Source of the DNA: CAHJXF01 sp964657795
Lineage (GTDB): Bacteria; Pseudomonadota; Gammaproteobacteria; Burkholderiales; Burkholderiaceae_D
NCBI GenBank assembly: GCA_964657795.1
Contig: CAZZWS010000001.1
Coordinates: 6,469-70,468 of the forward strand
Direction: 5' to 3'
Length of the DNA: 64,000 nucleotides
The notes below the pieces were generated by a model. That model was not told the origin of the DNA and ran no database searches. It saw only the letters and a list, made by a program, of their open reading frames with translations. A program made the position numbers and the translations under genes. Positions 9,549 through 18,419 of this stretch are shown here, one piece after another (position 1 is the stretch's first letter; the number at the start of each line of letters is the position of its first letter).

Positions 9549-10628
9549 TCATCGATCGCGGCTCGAACCCGCGCCGCCGTGCAGGACACCGCTGGTCAGG
9601 TCGGTCAACAGGGCGCGGCTTCCCAGACCCCAGTCGTGTCGCTGCGAGTAGTCCCCGCGTCGGATGAGATCCGCGACGATGCCGACGCGGCTGACGAGCA
9701 TGGGAGCGTCGTACAGGCGGCGTCTTCGTTCGAGACGTCGCATCAACGCGAGATTCTTTTCAAGTGAGCGGATGAACGCCGATGCGAGTTCGCCTTCCCG
9801 CTCCGCTGCCTTGTGGAGCACGGCGCAGAACGGTCGCAGCATCTTGAGGATCCGGTCCGTATCGACGGCGACAGCCTGGGCGTCGTCGATCCGCGGACGT
9901 GAAGCAGGCGCATCGTTCCAGCCGACGGAGTTGCCTTGATGCTGTCGATAGCCGAGCAGCCGTTGCGGCAGCGAGATCACGGTGCCGAGATTGGTCGCCA
10001 GAAAATAGAACCATTGATCGTGCGCGGCCCGATGCCCGGGGACGGCCAGATCGATGGATTCGGGCCACAGGTCGTTGTATCGCGCAAGGACCGCGCGAAA
10101 GACCATCGTCAGCCCGAGAGGATTGCTCCAGTGCGTCGGCCGCGACAACGCCTCGATGATCCGCTTCTCGGTGGTGACCGGCTGCAACGTTCCATACGCC
10201 TCGCCCCGCGGATCGACCAGGTCCGCGTTGTGATGGACGAGCATGACCGATGGGTCGTCGAACTCGCGCACGATCGTCTCGAGCTTTCCGGGATACCAGA
10301 CATCGTCCTGGTCGCAGAAAGCGACGAGGTCGTGGCTGCACAGGCCGGTCGCCTCGACGAAATTACCGCGCCAGCCGAGACGTTCATCATTGACCCGCAC
10401 GTGCACCGGAAACGGTGCGCGCAGCGCGAACCGATGCAGGATCTCCACGGTCGCGTCGGACGACTGATCGTCGCAGACGACGAGCTCGTCCGGCACGAGC
10501 GTCTGTCCAGCGAGGCTTTCGAGTTGCTCCTGCAGGAATGTCGCGCCGTTGTAAGTCGCCAGCGCGATGGAGATCCGATGGCGAGTGCCTTGCATCGAAG
10601 CCTGTGCCCGGGCCCGGTCGACGCTCAT
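9549..10628 (-). CDS. GT2 glycosyltransferase, tandem copy B
   Basis: This 359-aa GT2 protein has RISIALATYNGATFLQEQLE, VCDDQSSDATVEIL, the AFCDQDDVWYPGKLE metal-binding block, AHDQWFYFLATNLGTV and RLLGYRQHQGNSVGW. It is clearly a sister of the next upstream gene. The start at ATG 10628 overlaps the upstream stop by 4 bp (ATGA), which supports it over ATG 10595. It is the last gene of the long minus-strand exopolysaccharide run. The family resembles rhamnosyl- and other hexosyltransferases of polysaccharide loci; the specific sugar is not readable. Confidence 0.85.
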   Translation of the reverse strand: MSVDRARAQASMQGTRHRISIALATYNGATFLQEQLESLAGQTLVPDELVVCDDQSSDATVEILHRFALRAPFPVHVRVNDERLGWRGNFVEATGLCSHDLVAFCDQDDVWYPGKLETIVREFDDPSVMLVHHNADLVDPRGEAYGTLQPVTTEKRIIEALSRPTHWSNPLGLTMVFRAVLARYNDLWPESIDLAVPGHRAAHDQWFYFLATNLGTVISLPQRLLGYRQHQGNSVGWNDAPASRPRIDDAQAVAVDTDRILKMLRPFCAVLHKAAEREGELASAFIRSLEKNLALMRRLERRRRLYDAPMLVSRVGIVADLIRRGDYSQRHDWGLGSRALLTDLTSGVLHGGAGSSRDR

Positions 10629-11656
10629 CCGCGACCGCCCAGCAGCATGCCGAACGACGTATCGAGGAGCAGGGCCCGTCTGCCGAGTCCCCAGTCGTTC
10701 TTCTGGCTGTAGGCGTCGTGCCGAATGAGCCCGGCAAGCACGTGCAGCCGCGTGCCCAGGCCATGGCCCATGTAGAGCGTGCGTCGTTGTTGCAGGCGAT
10801 CGACCAGGCGCTGGTTGCGGTCGAGTGCACTTTGCAGCGTTGTCTTCAAGGGCTCCGCTTCGCGAGCCACGGCGGCCTGCAACGCGCGACAGAACGGTTC
10901 GACGCGTCGGAGGGCAGCGTCGATCTGCGTCCGCGTATCGGCGTTGCTGGGCAGCTTCCGGCCGGGGGGATGGACGTTGGTCCAGCCGACCGAATTGCCT
11001 CCGTGCTGGCGGTAGCCGAGGAGTCGCTGCGGGAGCAGCAGCACGGTGCCGAGGTTGGTCGCCAGGTCGAAGAACCACTGGTCGTGCGCGAACGGATGTT
11101 CGGGAGCAGGCGGCCAATCGGTGTCGGCCCAGAGATCGTTGAAGCGCGTCAACAGGCGACGGAACATCATCGTGAGGCCGTTGGGGTTGATCCACGCCGT
11201 GGGGCGCGACAGCGCGTCGATGCGCGTGACGTGCTCGTCGACCGGCAGCCAGGTGTCGTAGGGAACCCCCTTCGCATCGACGAGGTCCGCGTTGTGATAG
11301 ACCATCATCGTGGCGGGGTCGTCGAAGTGGGGCAGCATCGTCGACAGCTTGTCGGGATACCAGACGTCGTCCTGGTCCGAGAACGCGATCAGTTCGTGCG
11401 AGCAGAGGTCGGTCGCGCGCATGAAGTTGGCGCGCCAGCCGAGACGTTGCGCATTGACGTGGATTCGGACGGGAAACGATGCCCGCCCGGCGAATCTCCC
11501 GAGGTGAGCGACCGTGTCGTCGGTCGACTGATCGTCGCAGACGATCAGTTCGGCAGGCCGATGAAGCTGGCGTTCGATGCTGTCGAGTTGTTCGTCGATG
11601 AACGGCGCGCCGTTGTAGGTCGCCATCGCGATCGAGATCTGACGCTTCGGCGACAT
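10625..11656 (-). CDS. GT2 glycosyltransferase, tandem copy A
   Basis: This 343-aa GT2 enzyme has QISIAMATYNGAPFIDEQLD, VCDDQSTDDTVAHL, IAFSDQDDVWYPDKLS, FAHDQWFFDLATNLGTV and RLLGYRQHGGNSVGW. These blocks align along nearly the whole length with the following gene, so the pair arose by duplication. ATG 11656 is preferred because it lies close to the first beta strand; ATG 11707 would overlap the GH5 gene by 19 bp and is possible. It follows the glucanase gene in the same run. It probably adds one of two related sugars, or the same sugar at two positions. Confidence 0.83.
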   Translation of the reverse strand: MSPKRQISIAMATYNGAPFIDEQLDSIERQLHRPAELIVCDDQSTDDTVAHLGRFAGRASFPVRIHVNAQRLGWRANFMRATDLCSHELIAFSDQDDVWYPDKLSTMLPHFDDPATMMVYHNADLVDAKGVPYDTWLPVDEHVTRIDALSRPTAWINPNGLTMMFRRLLTRFNDLWADTDWPPAPEHPFAHDQWFFDLATNLGTVLLLPQRLLGYRQHGGNSVGWTNVHPPGRKLPSNADTRTQIDAALRRVEPFCRALQAAVAREAEPLKTTLQSALDRNQRLVDRLQQRRTLYMGHGLGTRLHVLAGLIRHDAYSQKNDWGLGRRALLLDTSFGMLLGGRG

Positions 11657-11688
11657 GGCACCGATGTGCGCAGCGGCATCCACGTCGT

Positions 11689-12771
11689 TCAACGACCCAC
11701 CGCGCACGACGTCGTCGCCAGCGCGTCGGCCCGGGTCTTCAAGACCTTGCCTTGCGGCGTGTCACCGTTGTTGGCCTGCACGTTGAACGGATAATTTCCC
11801 CACCACGCGCCGGCCGCCCAATACGTCCATCCGTACCAGACATCGCGATCCTCCTCGATCACCGCGAGCGCGTCGTCCAGCGCCTTGAGGCATTCCGGTC
11901 GTTGCGAGACGCCGAACTCGCCCAGCATCAGCCGGACGTGATTGACCTTCGCCCAGACACCCGTCCGCGCGAGGATCTGCGGCACCCGCGTCGCGGCGTC
12001 GCAGGTCTCGCCGGTACCCGAGAAGTTGCCGTCGAAGTATTGATGCACTTCGAAGACCACGGCGTCGTCGTCGCGGGCGAGCGGCAGCAGCACGTCTGCA
12101 TTCGACCGGCCCGGCGCCCCGTCCATCCAGCTGTGCGCGCCATCCCAATGGGTGCCGGGGATCAGGACCACGTTGGGCGCCGCGGTGGAGCGGATCGCCG
12201 CGAGCGTCTCCTTCGCGATCGCGCCCCACGCGACGACGTCGACTTCCTTCGGTTCGTTCATCAGGCCGAACACGACGTTGCGATCGCCGCCGAACTGCTG
12301 CGCGATCCGCTTCCACAGGTTGGGCAACGCACCCTTCGGCGCGTCGCTTCGATCGAGGGCGACGCCGCGGTACATGCCGTAGTTGTGGACGTCCAGGACC
12401 ACCGTCAGTCCCGCGATGCGGGCCTGGTCGACCACCGCCGTGAGCCGCGCAAGTTCGGCGGGGTCGAGCGGACCGGACGCTTTCGGCTGCAGTCGTTCCC
12501 ACAGGAAAGGCACGCGCATCAGCTTGAGGTCGAGGCGCTTCGTCAACGCGATCTCTCCCGCCGCCGGGAAGATGTAGTCGCGAGCATAGACCGCGGGTTG
12601 CCGGTCGCCGTTGAATTCGCCGCCCGCGATGTTGACGCCGGGCAGCGTCGCGTTGCAGGTCGCGCCGAACGCGCTCAGCGGCGACATCAGCAAACCGGTC
12701 AGCGCCGCGGCGGAAGCGCGCCCGCGCAGCGACCGGGCGGAGCGACCGCGCGATGGACGAATGTCTTTCAT
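11689..12771 (-). CDS. Secreted GH5 endoglucanase (cellulase family)
   Basis: This 360-aa protein has an N-terminal signal peptide (hydrophobic AALTGLLMSPLSAFG, cleavage likely after about residue 36) and one GH5 catalytic domain. The general acid is Glu173 in GLMNEPKE and the nucleophile Glu285 in LMLGEFGVS. VLDVHNYG and WTYWAAGAWW are also family blocks. GH5 enzymes of this type cut beta-1,4-glucans. The gene starts 4 bp inside the end of gumH (ATGA overlap) and is therefore part of the polymer operon. The xanthan/acetan backbone is beta-1,4-glucan, so it may trim, release or clear mislocalised polymer in the periplasm, as alginate lyase and BcsZ do in their systems. That role is inferred. 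Confidence 0.9.
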   Translation of the reverse strand: MKDIRPSRGRSARSLRGRASAAALTGLLMSPLSAFGATCNATLPGVNIAGGEFNGDRQPAVYARDYIFPAAGEIALTKRLDLKLMRVPFLWERLQPKASGPLDPAELARLTAVVDQARIAGLTVVLDVHNYGMYRGVALDRSDAPKGALPNLWKRIAQQFGGDRNVVFGLMNEPKEVDVVAWGAIAKETLAAIRSTAAPNVVLIPGTHWDGAHSWMDGAPGRSNADVLLPLARDDDAVVFEVHQYFDGNFSGTGETCDAATRVPQILARTGVWAKVNHVRLMLGEFGVSQRPECLKALDDALAVIEEDRDVWYGWTYWAAGAWWGNYPFNVQANNGDTPQGKVLKTRADALATTSCAVGR

Positions 12772-13916
12772 GAAGGCACCGAGTGGATTGCCGTGTCGCG
12801 TGAAGCGAGTGCTTCGCGATAGATCGTCTCGTAGCGGTCGACGACCAGCGGCCACTCGTAGCGACCGGTGAAGGCCACGACGCGCGCGCGTTCGCGGGCG
12901 TCCCCGGGCTGGCCCGACGCGACGAATCGCAGCACCTGATCGGCGCTGGCGTCGGACGCTTGCCCCAGCGGCAGCAGGAGGCCGCATCGCGCGTCGGCGA
13001 GCACCTTGCGGAACGGAGGGATGTCGCCGAGGATCGGAACCAGGCCGGCGCTCATCGCTTCGATGGCCGCGATGCCGAAGCCCTCGTGGCGCGACAGGCA
13101 GCCGAAGTAGCTCGCACGGCCGATCAGCGTTCGAAGCTCGTCGTCCGAGGGCGACTCGTGCAGCTCGATCGCGTCGACGAGCCCGCGTTCGCGGATGTGC
13201 GCGGTCATGTCGGCGCGCGTCAGGTCGTACGGACGACCCGCGACGATCAACCGCCACCGGGGGTCTTCCACACGCAGCGCGCGCATCAGGTCGAGCAGCT
13301 CGACGAGGCCCTTGTTCTGCGACCAGCGACCGAAATAGATCATCACCGGCACGAGGTCGCGGGCGGCGGCGTCGCGGAAGCGCTCGATGTCCACGCCGTT
13401 CTCGGCGACCACGACCCTGGCGCCGGCGATCGTCCTGAACACCGCGCCGTCGTTGTCGCTCGTGGCGACGATGCGGCGGTAGCCCGAGGCGGACCAACGC
13501 GTGATCGTGTTGAACCACACGCGCTTCAACGTCGACGCGAACGCGGTGTGGAAGAAGCCGCCGTGCGTCGACGCGACCATCGGCTTGCGATGGATGAAGC
13601 GTGTCGCGGACAGCCAGTCGAAGAAGAAATCGACGGCATGGACGTGGACGAGATCGGCGTCGCGGAGATGCGCGATCACCTGAGGGCAGAGCGGGTAGCG
13701 GGTCGACCCTGTCCACGCGAGCCGCTCGACGCGAACGCCGTCGATGGTCTCGTTGGCAGGCAGACGACGATCGCGCGCGCTGAACAGGCGGTCGAGCGTG
13801 ACGACCGTGACGTCGTGACCCAGACGCTGCCACTGTTCGCGGGCGAGCCGGGACACCACCGCTTCGAGGCCGCCGACCGACGGGACGTATTGTCGAACCA
13901 CGTGAACGATCCGCAT
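12768..13916 (-). CDS. gumH: GumH-like alpha-mannosyltransferase (GT4)
   Basis: This 382-aa GT4 enzyme has strong resemblance to Xanthomonas GumH, which adds mannose from GDP-Man to the lipid-linked cellobiose. Matching blocks are RIVHVVRQYVPSVGG at the start, STHGGFFHTAFAS, MIYFGRWSQNKGL, the EX7E-type block SRHEGFGIAAIEAMSAGLVP and ILGDIPPF. GT-B fold, inner-membrane associated. ATG 13916 is directly before the first conserved strand; upstream in-frame sequence is antisense noise. It follows gumM by 8 bp. Together with gumD, gumM and gumK it sets the trunk of the repeat unit. Confidence 0.92.
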   Translation of the reverse strand: MRIVHVVRQYVPSVGGLEAVVSRLAREQWQRLGHDVTVVTLDRLFSARDRRLPANETIDGVRVERLAWTGSTRYPLCPQVIAHLRDADLVHVHAVDFFFDWLSATRFIHRKPMVASTHGGFFHTAFASTLKRVWFNTITRWSASGYRRIVATSDNDGAVFRTIAGARVVVAENGVDIERFRDAAARDLVPVMIYFGRWSQNKGLVELLDLMRALRVEDPRWRLIVAGRPYDLTRADMTAHIRERGLVDAIELHESPSDDELRTLIGRASYFGCLSRHEGFGIAAIEAMSAGLVPILGDIPPFRKVLADARCGLLLPLGQASDASADQVLRFVASGQPGDARERARVVAFTGRYEWPLVVDRYETIYREALASRDTAIHSVPS

Positions 13917-13924
13917 GGTTCGAT

Positions 13925-14734
13925 TCAGGAAGCGCGACCGGGGCCGCCGCGTGCGGCGACACGCTCGGCCCTCTGTGCGCGCCAGCAGTGCGCGAAGAAG
14001 GCGACGAGGTCGATCGAGTAGCGCTTCAGCAAACGCCGCGGCTCCTGGAGCAGGCGGTAGATCCACTCGAGCCGCAACTGCCGTACGCGCTGCGGCGCGC
14101 GGGACACACCGCCCGAGACGAAGTCGAACAGCGCCCCGACACCGATCACGAGCGGCACGGCGTGCCGACCTCGATTGGAAACGATCCACTGCGCCTGTCG
14201 CGGGTCGCCCAACGCCACGAACAGGATGTCGGGCTTCGCGCCGACGATGGCGCCGGTCACGGCCTCCGGGTCGGCCATGTCGTCGTAGCCGTCGAGCGCC
14301 CCGACGATCGTCACGTTCGGCAGACGGCTCCAGACGGCCGCGGTGCCGCGGACGGCGGCGGGTCGCGCACCGAGCAGGAACACCCGCGTCGGGCGATCGA
14401 GCGCAGCCAGGAGACGTGGGGTGAAGTCCGTGCCGTTCAGGTTCTCGGGGAAGAAGCTGCGTGCGACGAGCCACGATGCGATGTCGAGCCCGATGCCATC
14501 GTTGACGATCAGCGTCTCGGGTCCGTGCAGCGCGCTCGCCATGCGATGACAGGTCATCACGAAGTTGGTGTTGGCGAACACCAGCTCCGTGGCCCGGCGT
14601 TCGGAGCGACGCGACGCCAGCAATCCGATCAGCTCGTCGCTCCGTGTGCAGAGGATGCGGAAGCCACCGATCGAACGAGTCGTTGGGTTCGGCGCTGGTT
14701 CAGGCGTTGAGGTTGGCGCCGATGTCGGACTCAT
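13925..14734 (-). CDS. gumM: GumM-like WecG/TagA/CpsF glycosyltransferase (GT26)
   Basis: This 269-aa GT26 protein carries FANTNFVMTCHRM, VNDGIGLDIASWL, LNGTDFTPRLL, VFLLGARPAAV and the ILFVALGDPRQAQWI-type block, followed by GVGALFDFVSGGVSRAPQ and RLEWIYRLLQEPRRLLKRY. These are the usual family landmarks, including the catalytic-region Asp and the C-terminal membrane-binding Arg-rich segment. In xanthan and acetan loci this family member adds the second backbone glucose (beta-1,4). It overlaps the polymerase stop by 4 bp and precedes gumH. The assignment as GumM rather than another GT26 enzyme rests on the neighbouring gumH and the gumK and gumD homologues in the locus. Confidence 0.88.
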   Translation of the reverse strand: MSPTSAPTSTPEPAPNPTTRSIGGFRILCTRSDELIGLLASRRSERRATELVFANTNFVMTCHRMASALHGPETLIVNDGIGLDIASWLVARSFFPENLNGTDFTPRLLAALDRPTRVFLLGARPAAVRGTAAVWSRLPNVTIVGALDGYDDMADPEAVTGAIVGAKPDILFVALGDPRQAQWIVSNRGRHAVPLVIGVGALFDFVSGGVSRAPQRVRQLRLEWIYRLLQEPRRLLKRYSIDLVAFFAHCWRAQRAERVAARGGPGRAS

Positions 14735-16023
14735 GGCGTCGCCACGTCCACATTCCCGAGCGCGGGACTGATGCGCAGGGAATCGACGATCGACCGGTGC
14801 GCGATGATCGTCCCAAGCAGCAGCCAGAGGATGGCCGTGGTCTTCAGCGAAAACAGCGACGAGCCGCTGATCGTCAGGTTGAGCGCGACGTAGGCGGCGG
14901 CGTTGAAGTGATATCGCCGCGCCTGCTGGTCCTTGAGCGGCATCACCGAGAAGAGGAACCAGAGCAGCAGGCAGATGACGATGCCCGTCCGCTGGATGAT
15001 GTAGCCGTAGCCAGCGTCCAGCGAAATCACGTCAGGGAATCCGAGCCATGCGCTCCAGGGCATTCCCAGGAGATTACGGCCCGAAACCTGGAAGCGGCCG
15101 ATGATGTTGTCGCCCTGACCATGCGGTCCGTACCAGACGGCCATCACCATCAGCAGCATGGCAGCGAACGGGAGCACGGCTGCGATGAGTCGCACCTTCC
15201 AGATGCCGGAGAGGCGAACAGCGCAGAGGACGAGGATCGATATGGAGCCGAAGCGTGCGTCGGCCATGACGATCATCGCGGCGGCCAGCGCCATCAGTAA
15301 CGCCGCTTCCCGGAATTCTTCGCGCGGCTTCGACAAGGCCCACGCGGCCGTGAGCACCGCGAAATTACCGAGAGCGACGGGTTCCAGGAAGAACGACGAG
15401 ATGCGTCGTGGGCCGAGGAACGGGAAGAGTGAACGCCCGATGCCTTCCGGCCGGACTTGCAGGACGCTCAAGGCGAAGGGATTGTTGGCACCGAATCCAC
15501 GTGACGTGTAGAAAGCGATCGAATCGAAAAACGTGCCGTAGAACGTCGGAAAGATGAACTCGACGAGGCCCAGCGCGACCGCGACGATGGCGAGATTTCT
15601 CAGTACCCGTTCGGCGACGACGCGGTTGTTCAACGCGTATCCCAGCCAGACGAACACGACCGGCATCAACAGGTCGCGCGCCGCCTTGAAGTCGTTGCCC
15701 TGCTGCAGGACGGCGAGGACGAAATAATTCAGGCAGATACACAGCGCCGCCAGCAACATGCCCAAGTTCAGCCGCGCGATCAACACCGGCGTCGCCGCCA
15801 TGAAGATCAACACCTCGACGAGGATCAGCGACGCGTTGGGCATGCGCGCCACGCGGGTATTGAGGAAGCAGAGCACCAGCGGATAGAGCGCGGCGGCGTA
15901 CGCCAGCCACATCACCGTCAGCGTGGTCAGGTCGGTCTTCTCGCGGGCGGGTCGACGCCCGCTTGTCGCCACGGCGCCCGCGGGCGGGAGACCGCGCGCG
16001 ACGTAATACGCATGCGTCGACAT
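14731..16023 (-). CDS. GumE-like exopolysaccharide polymerase (Wzy-type membrane protein)
   Basis: This 430-aa polytopic membrane protein has about 11-12 predicted helices and no soluble catalytic domain. Its position directly before gumM, its size, and segments such as RISSFFLEPVALGNFAVL and YGYIIQRTGIVICLLLWF fit the GumE/Wzy polymerase type. Such polymerases join lipid-linked repeat units in the periplasm. ATG 16023 gives MSTHAYYV. It is separated from epsG by 85 bp that hold no other gene. The call is by context and topology; Wzy proteins are too divergent for certainty by eye. Confidence 0.78.
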   Translation of the reverse strand: MSTHAYYVARGLPPAGAVATSGRRPAREKTDLTTLTVMWLAYAAALYPLVLCFLNTRVARMPNASLILVEVLIFMAATPVLIARLNLGMLLAALCICLNYFVLAVLQQGNDFKAARDLLMPVVFVWLGYALNNRVVAERVLRNLAIVAVALGLVEFIFPTFYGTFFDSIAFYTSRGFGANNPFALSVLQVRPEGIGRSLFPFLGPRRISSFFLEPVALGNFAVLTAAWALSKPREEFREAALLMALAAAMIVMADARFGSISILVLCAVRLSGIWKVRLIAAVLPFAAMLLMVMAVWYGPHGQGDNIIGRFQVSGRNLLGMPWSAWLGFPDVISLDAGYGYIIQRTGIVICLLLWFLFSVMPLKDQQARRYHFNAAAYVALNLTISGSSLFSLKTTAILWLLLGTIIAHRSIVDSLRISPALGNVDVATP

Positions 16024-16108
16024 CGGGGCGGCGAACTTGCGAATGGTCGTTCCTTCGAGCGCGCTCGCCGGTCCTGCCGCGAGCTTCAGCGACGGGTCAA
16101 AAGCCGAT

Positions 16109-16999
16109 TCAGAGCTGATTGACCACGGAGCCGACGAGGTGGGCGCCGCATTCGCGCAATGCCGTCACGATGTTGGCGATCGATTGGATCGAGGTGCGAT
16201 CCTGGCGTGTCACCAGCACCGACGCGCCGGCCCGGGCCGCGATGATCTGAGCGTCCGCGCCGTAGTCCCACGGCGGGGTGTCGATCAGGACGACGTCGAA
16301 CTGCTCGCGGGCGGCGTCGAGCAGCCGCGAGAAGGTGGGTCGTGACAGCAGTTCCTGAGGATTGGGCGGCATCGCACCGGCGGTCAGCACCGTTAGCTTC
16401 GACAGCGCCGCGATCGTCCGCGCCGCTTCCAGTCCGGCCCGCTCGCTCAACACCGTGGCGAGACCGACTTCGTTCGGCAAACGGAACAACAGGTGCTGCT
16501 GCGGATCGCGCAGGTCCGCATCGATCAGCAAGGTCCGTTCGCCAAGCTGCGCGAACAGGACGGCGAGATTCGCCGACATGAAGCTGCGACCGACCGCCGC
16601 CTCCGGTCCGATCAGCGCGATTGACTTGCGCTCCGGCGTCGTGTCCAGCCAGCGCAGCATCAACTGCGTGCGCAACTGGCGCAGCGCCTCCACCGTGAAG
16701 TGGCCCGGTCGGAACGCGGCGATGACCTCGGCCGCGATCGACGGATCGCCGATCGGCAGCACCGCATGTTCGTATTGCCGCGCGAGCGCGAAGCGGATGT
16801 CCTCCTGCGTCAGCAGGCCCAGTTCGAGCGCCGCTTCGCCGAACCGCAGGCCGCGTTCGCGCTGCGCGCGCAGGATGCGATCGGCGTCCTCGGGTCGGAG
16901 GCGCCCGGCATCGATCAGCAGGCTGCCGATGGAGCGGTCGCGCAACGGGATGATCGTGCTCCCGGAATCGCCGGTCGAGAGGTGGGGATAGGCTGACAT
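16109..16999 (-). CDS. epsG: EpsG-like chain-length ATPase/tyrosine kinase with MshEN-like N-terminus
   Basis: This 296-aa cytoplasmic BY-kinase-like ATPase partners the chain-length protein EpsF. The C-terminal part (about 105-296) has an altered Walker A, GPEAAVGRS, with Arg where most kinases have Lys, then LLIDADLRDPQ (Walker A') and VVLIDTPP (Walker B). EpsG relatives commonly carry GRS here. Residues 23-75 hold two tandem 24-residue motifs separated by five residues that fit the c-di-GMP-binding MshEN pattern (Gly3, Gly10, Leu21 and Gln24 kept in both). No Tyr-rich tail is visible. ATG 16999 has GAGG upstream; the TTG at 17020 is less likely. It follows epsF by 10 bp. Confidence 0.87.
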   Translation of the reverse strand: MSAYPHLSTGDSGSTIIPLRDRSIGSLLIDAGRLRPEDADRILRAQRERGLRFGEAALELGLLTQEDIRFALARQYEHAVLPIGDPSIAAEVIAAFRPGHFTVEALRQLRTQLMLRWLDTTPERKSIALIGPEAAVGRSFMSANLAVLFAQLGERTLLIDADLRDPQQHLLFRLPNEVGLATVLSERAGLEAARTIAALSKLTVLTAGAMPPNPQELLSRPTFSRLLDAAREQFDVVLIDTPPWDYGADAQIIAARAGASVLVTRQDRTSIQSIANIVTALRECGAHLVGSVVNQL

Positions 17000-17009
17000 G
17001 GGGTGATCC

Positions 17010-18419
17010 TCAGGGCGCAAGCAGCCCGGACGGCCGCTGCGACCCCGGCAATGCGAGTCGTGGAATGCGGGCGAGACGCGCGGACGGCACCACCGCCAGG
17101 ACCGGAAGACCGGTATAGACGAGCAGGTCTTCGCTGCTGCGGATGACCGGGTTGAAGAACTCGCGGCCGATGGCGAGGATCACGCCGACCAGCGTGCCGA
17201 CCAGCAGGGACATCAGCAGCGTGAGCCGCACGTTCGGAAAGCTGGCGCCGGAGGGCACGGTGGCGCGATCGAGCAGCGAGACGTCCGTCTGCTGGGCCTG
17301 GCTCTCGAGCGTGGTCTGGGTCTGCCGCTGCATCACGAGGTCGTAGGCGCGTTGCGCGTTCTCGACTTCCTTCTGCATCACGTCGGCCTGGTCGCGGTCC
17401 TGCTGAAGCGACAGCACGCGCTGGCGCTGCTTGTCGAAAGCCGCCTGGATCTCGGCGAGGCGGTCTGCGCTGACCCTTTGTGCGGAGCCCACCGACGAGG
17501 TCACCTGCCCGATCTCCGCATTGAGGCGCGCGCGGATCGCGGCGAGCTCTCCCTGGGCCTGGCGATAGGCCGGATGATTCGGTCCGAGGCGCGACGACAT
17601 CTCCTGAACCTTGACCTGCTGCGACGACAGCTGGCTCTTCAGCTGCTGGACGAGCGGGTTCGACATGATCTCGGGCGACGTCGACGCGTTGCCGCTCGTG
17701 CCGTGCAGGCGCGACGCCGAATCCGCGACCTGCCCCTGGGCCGACGCGAGCTGCGACGAGTATTCCGTGAGGCGGGCATTCTCGATGTCGAGACGCCCGC
17801 CGGCATTGACGAGGCCGTGCTCCTTCTCGAAAGCCGACAGGCGCCCCTGCGCCTTTCCGACGCGATCGCGCAGTTCCACCAGCCGCTGGTCGAAGAACGC
17901 GACGAATTGACGCGCAGGATCGGTCCGCAACTCCAGGGTCGTGTCGAGATAGGCGCTCGCGAACGCGTTCGCGAGCTTGGCCGCGTAGACCGGATCGGTC
18001 GAGGTGTAGAGGATGTCGATGACGTTGCTGTCGGGATTGTTCACCGTCGACACGCCGGATGTGACGATCCCTCCGAGCCACGCGTCGAAGTCGCCGGGTC
18101 GGTCGGCCTTTTCCCACGCTGCCTTCAGGTTGGCGTCCGTGTCCATATGCAGTTCCTGCACGACCCGCTTGGCGACCCGTGGTCGCTTGACGATCTCGGC
18201 CTGGGTCGCCATCGAGATGCCGCTCGCCTGGGTCTGCGAGGAACCGCCGAGCATCAGCGGATCGGCGCCGTGGCCGTTGACCACGACCGACGCCGTTGCG
18301 ACGTAGCGCTTCGGAATCACGGTGACCACAAGCGCTGCGATGCCGACGAAGACGAGCAGCGAACCGATGATCCACCACCTGCGTGCGGCGAGGATCCTCA
18401 ACAGGTGATGAATGGTCAT
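17010..18419 (-). CDS. epsF: EpsF/GumC-like chain-length determinant (Wzz/PCP)
   Basis: This 469-aa polysaccharide co-polymerase has an N-terminal membrane segment (about 14-34, after HLLRILAARRWW), a long periplasmic coiled-coil region (about 170-390, rich in heptad Leu/Gln), and a C-terminal membrane segment in LLMSLLVGTLVGVILAI. It controls chain length and connects polymerase, EpsG and the outer-membrane exporter. ATG 18419 immediately follows the epsE stop (adjacent bases). The kinase is a separate gene (epsG), as in Eps loci, rather than fused. Confidence 0.9.
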   Translation of the reverse strand: MTIHHLLRILAARRWWIIGSLLVFVGIAALVVTVIPKRYVATASVVVNGHGADPLMLGGSSQTQASGISMATQAEIVKRPRVAKRVVQELHMDTDANLKAAWEKADRPGDFDAWLGGIVTSGVSTVNNPDSNVIDILYTSTDPVYAAKLANAFASAYLDTTLELRTDPARQFVAFFDQRLVELRDRVGKAQGRLSAFEKEHGLVNAGGRLDIENARLTEYSSQLASAQGQVADSASRLHGTSGNASTSPEIMSNPLVQQLKSQLSSQQVKVQEMSSRLGPNHPAYRQAQGELAAIRARLNAEIGQVTSSVGSAQRVSADRLAEIQAAFDKQRQRVLSLQQDRDQADVMQKEVENAQRAYDLVMQRQTQTTLESQAQQTDVSLLDRATVPSGASFPNVRLTLLMSLLVGTLVGVILAIGREFFNPVIRSSEDLLVYTGLPVLAVVPSARLARIPRLALPGSQRPSGLLAP

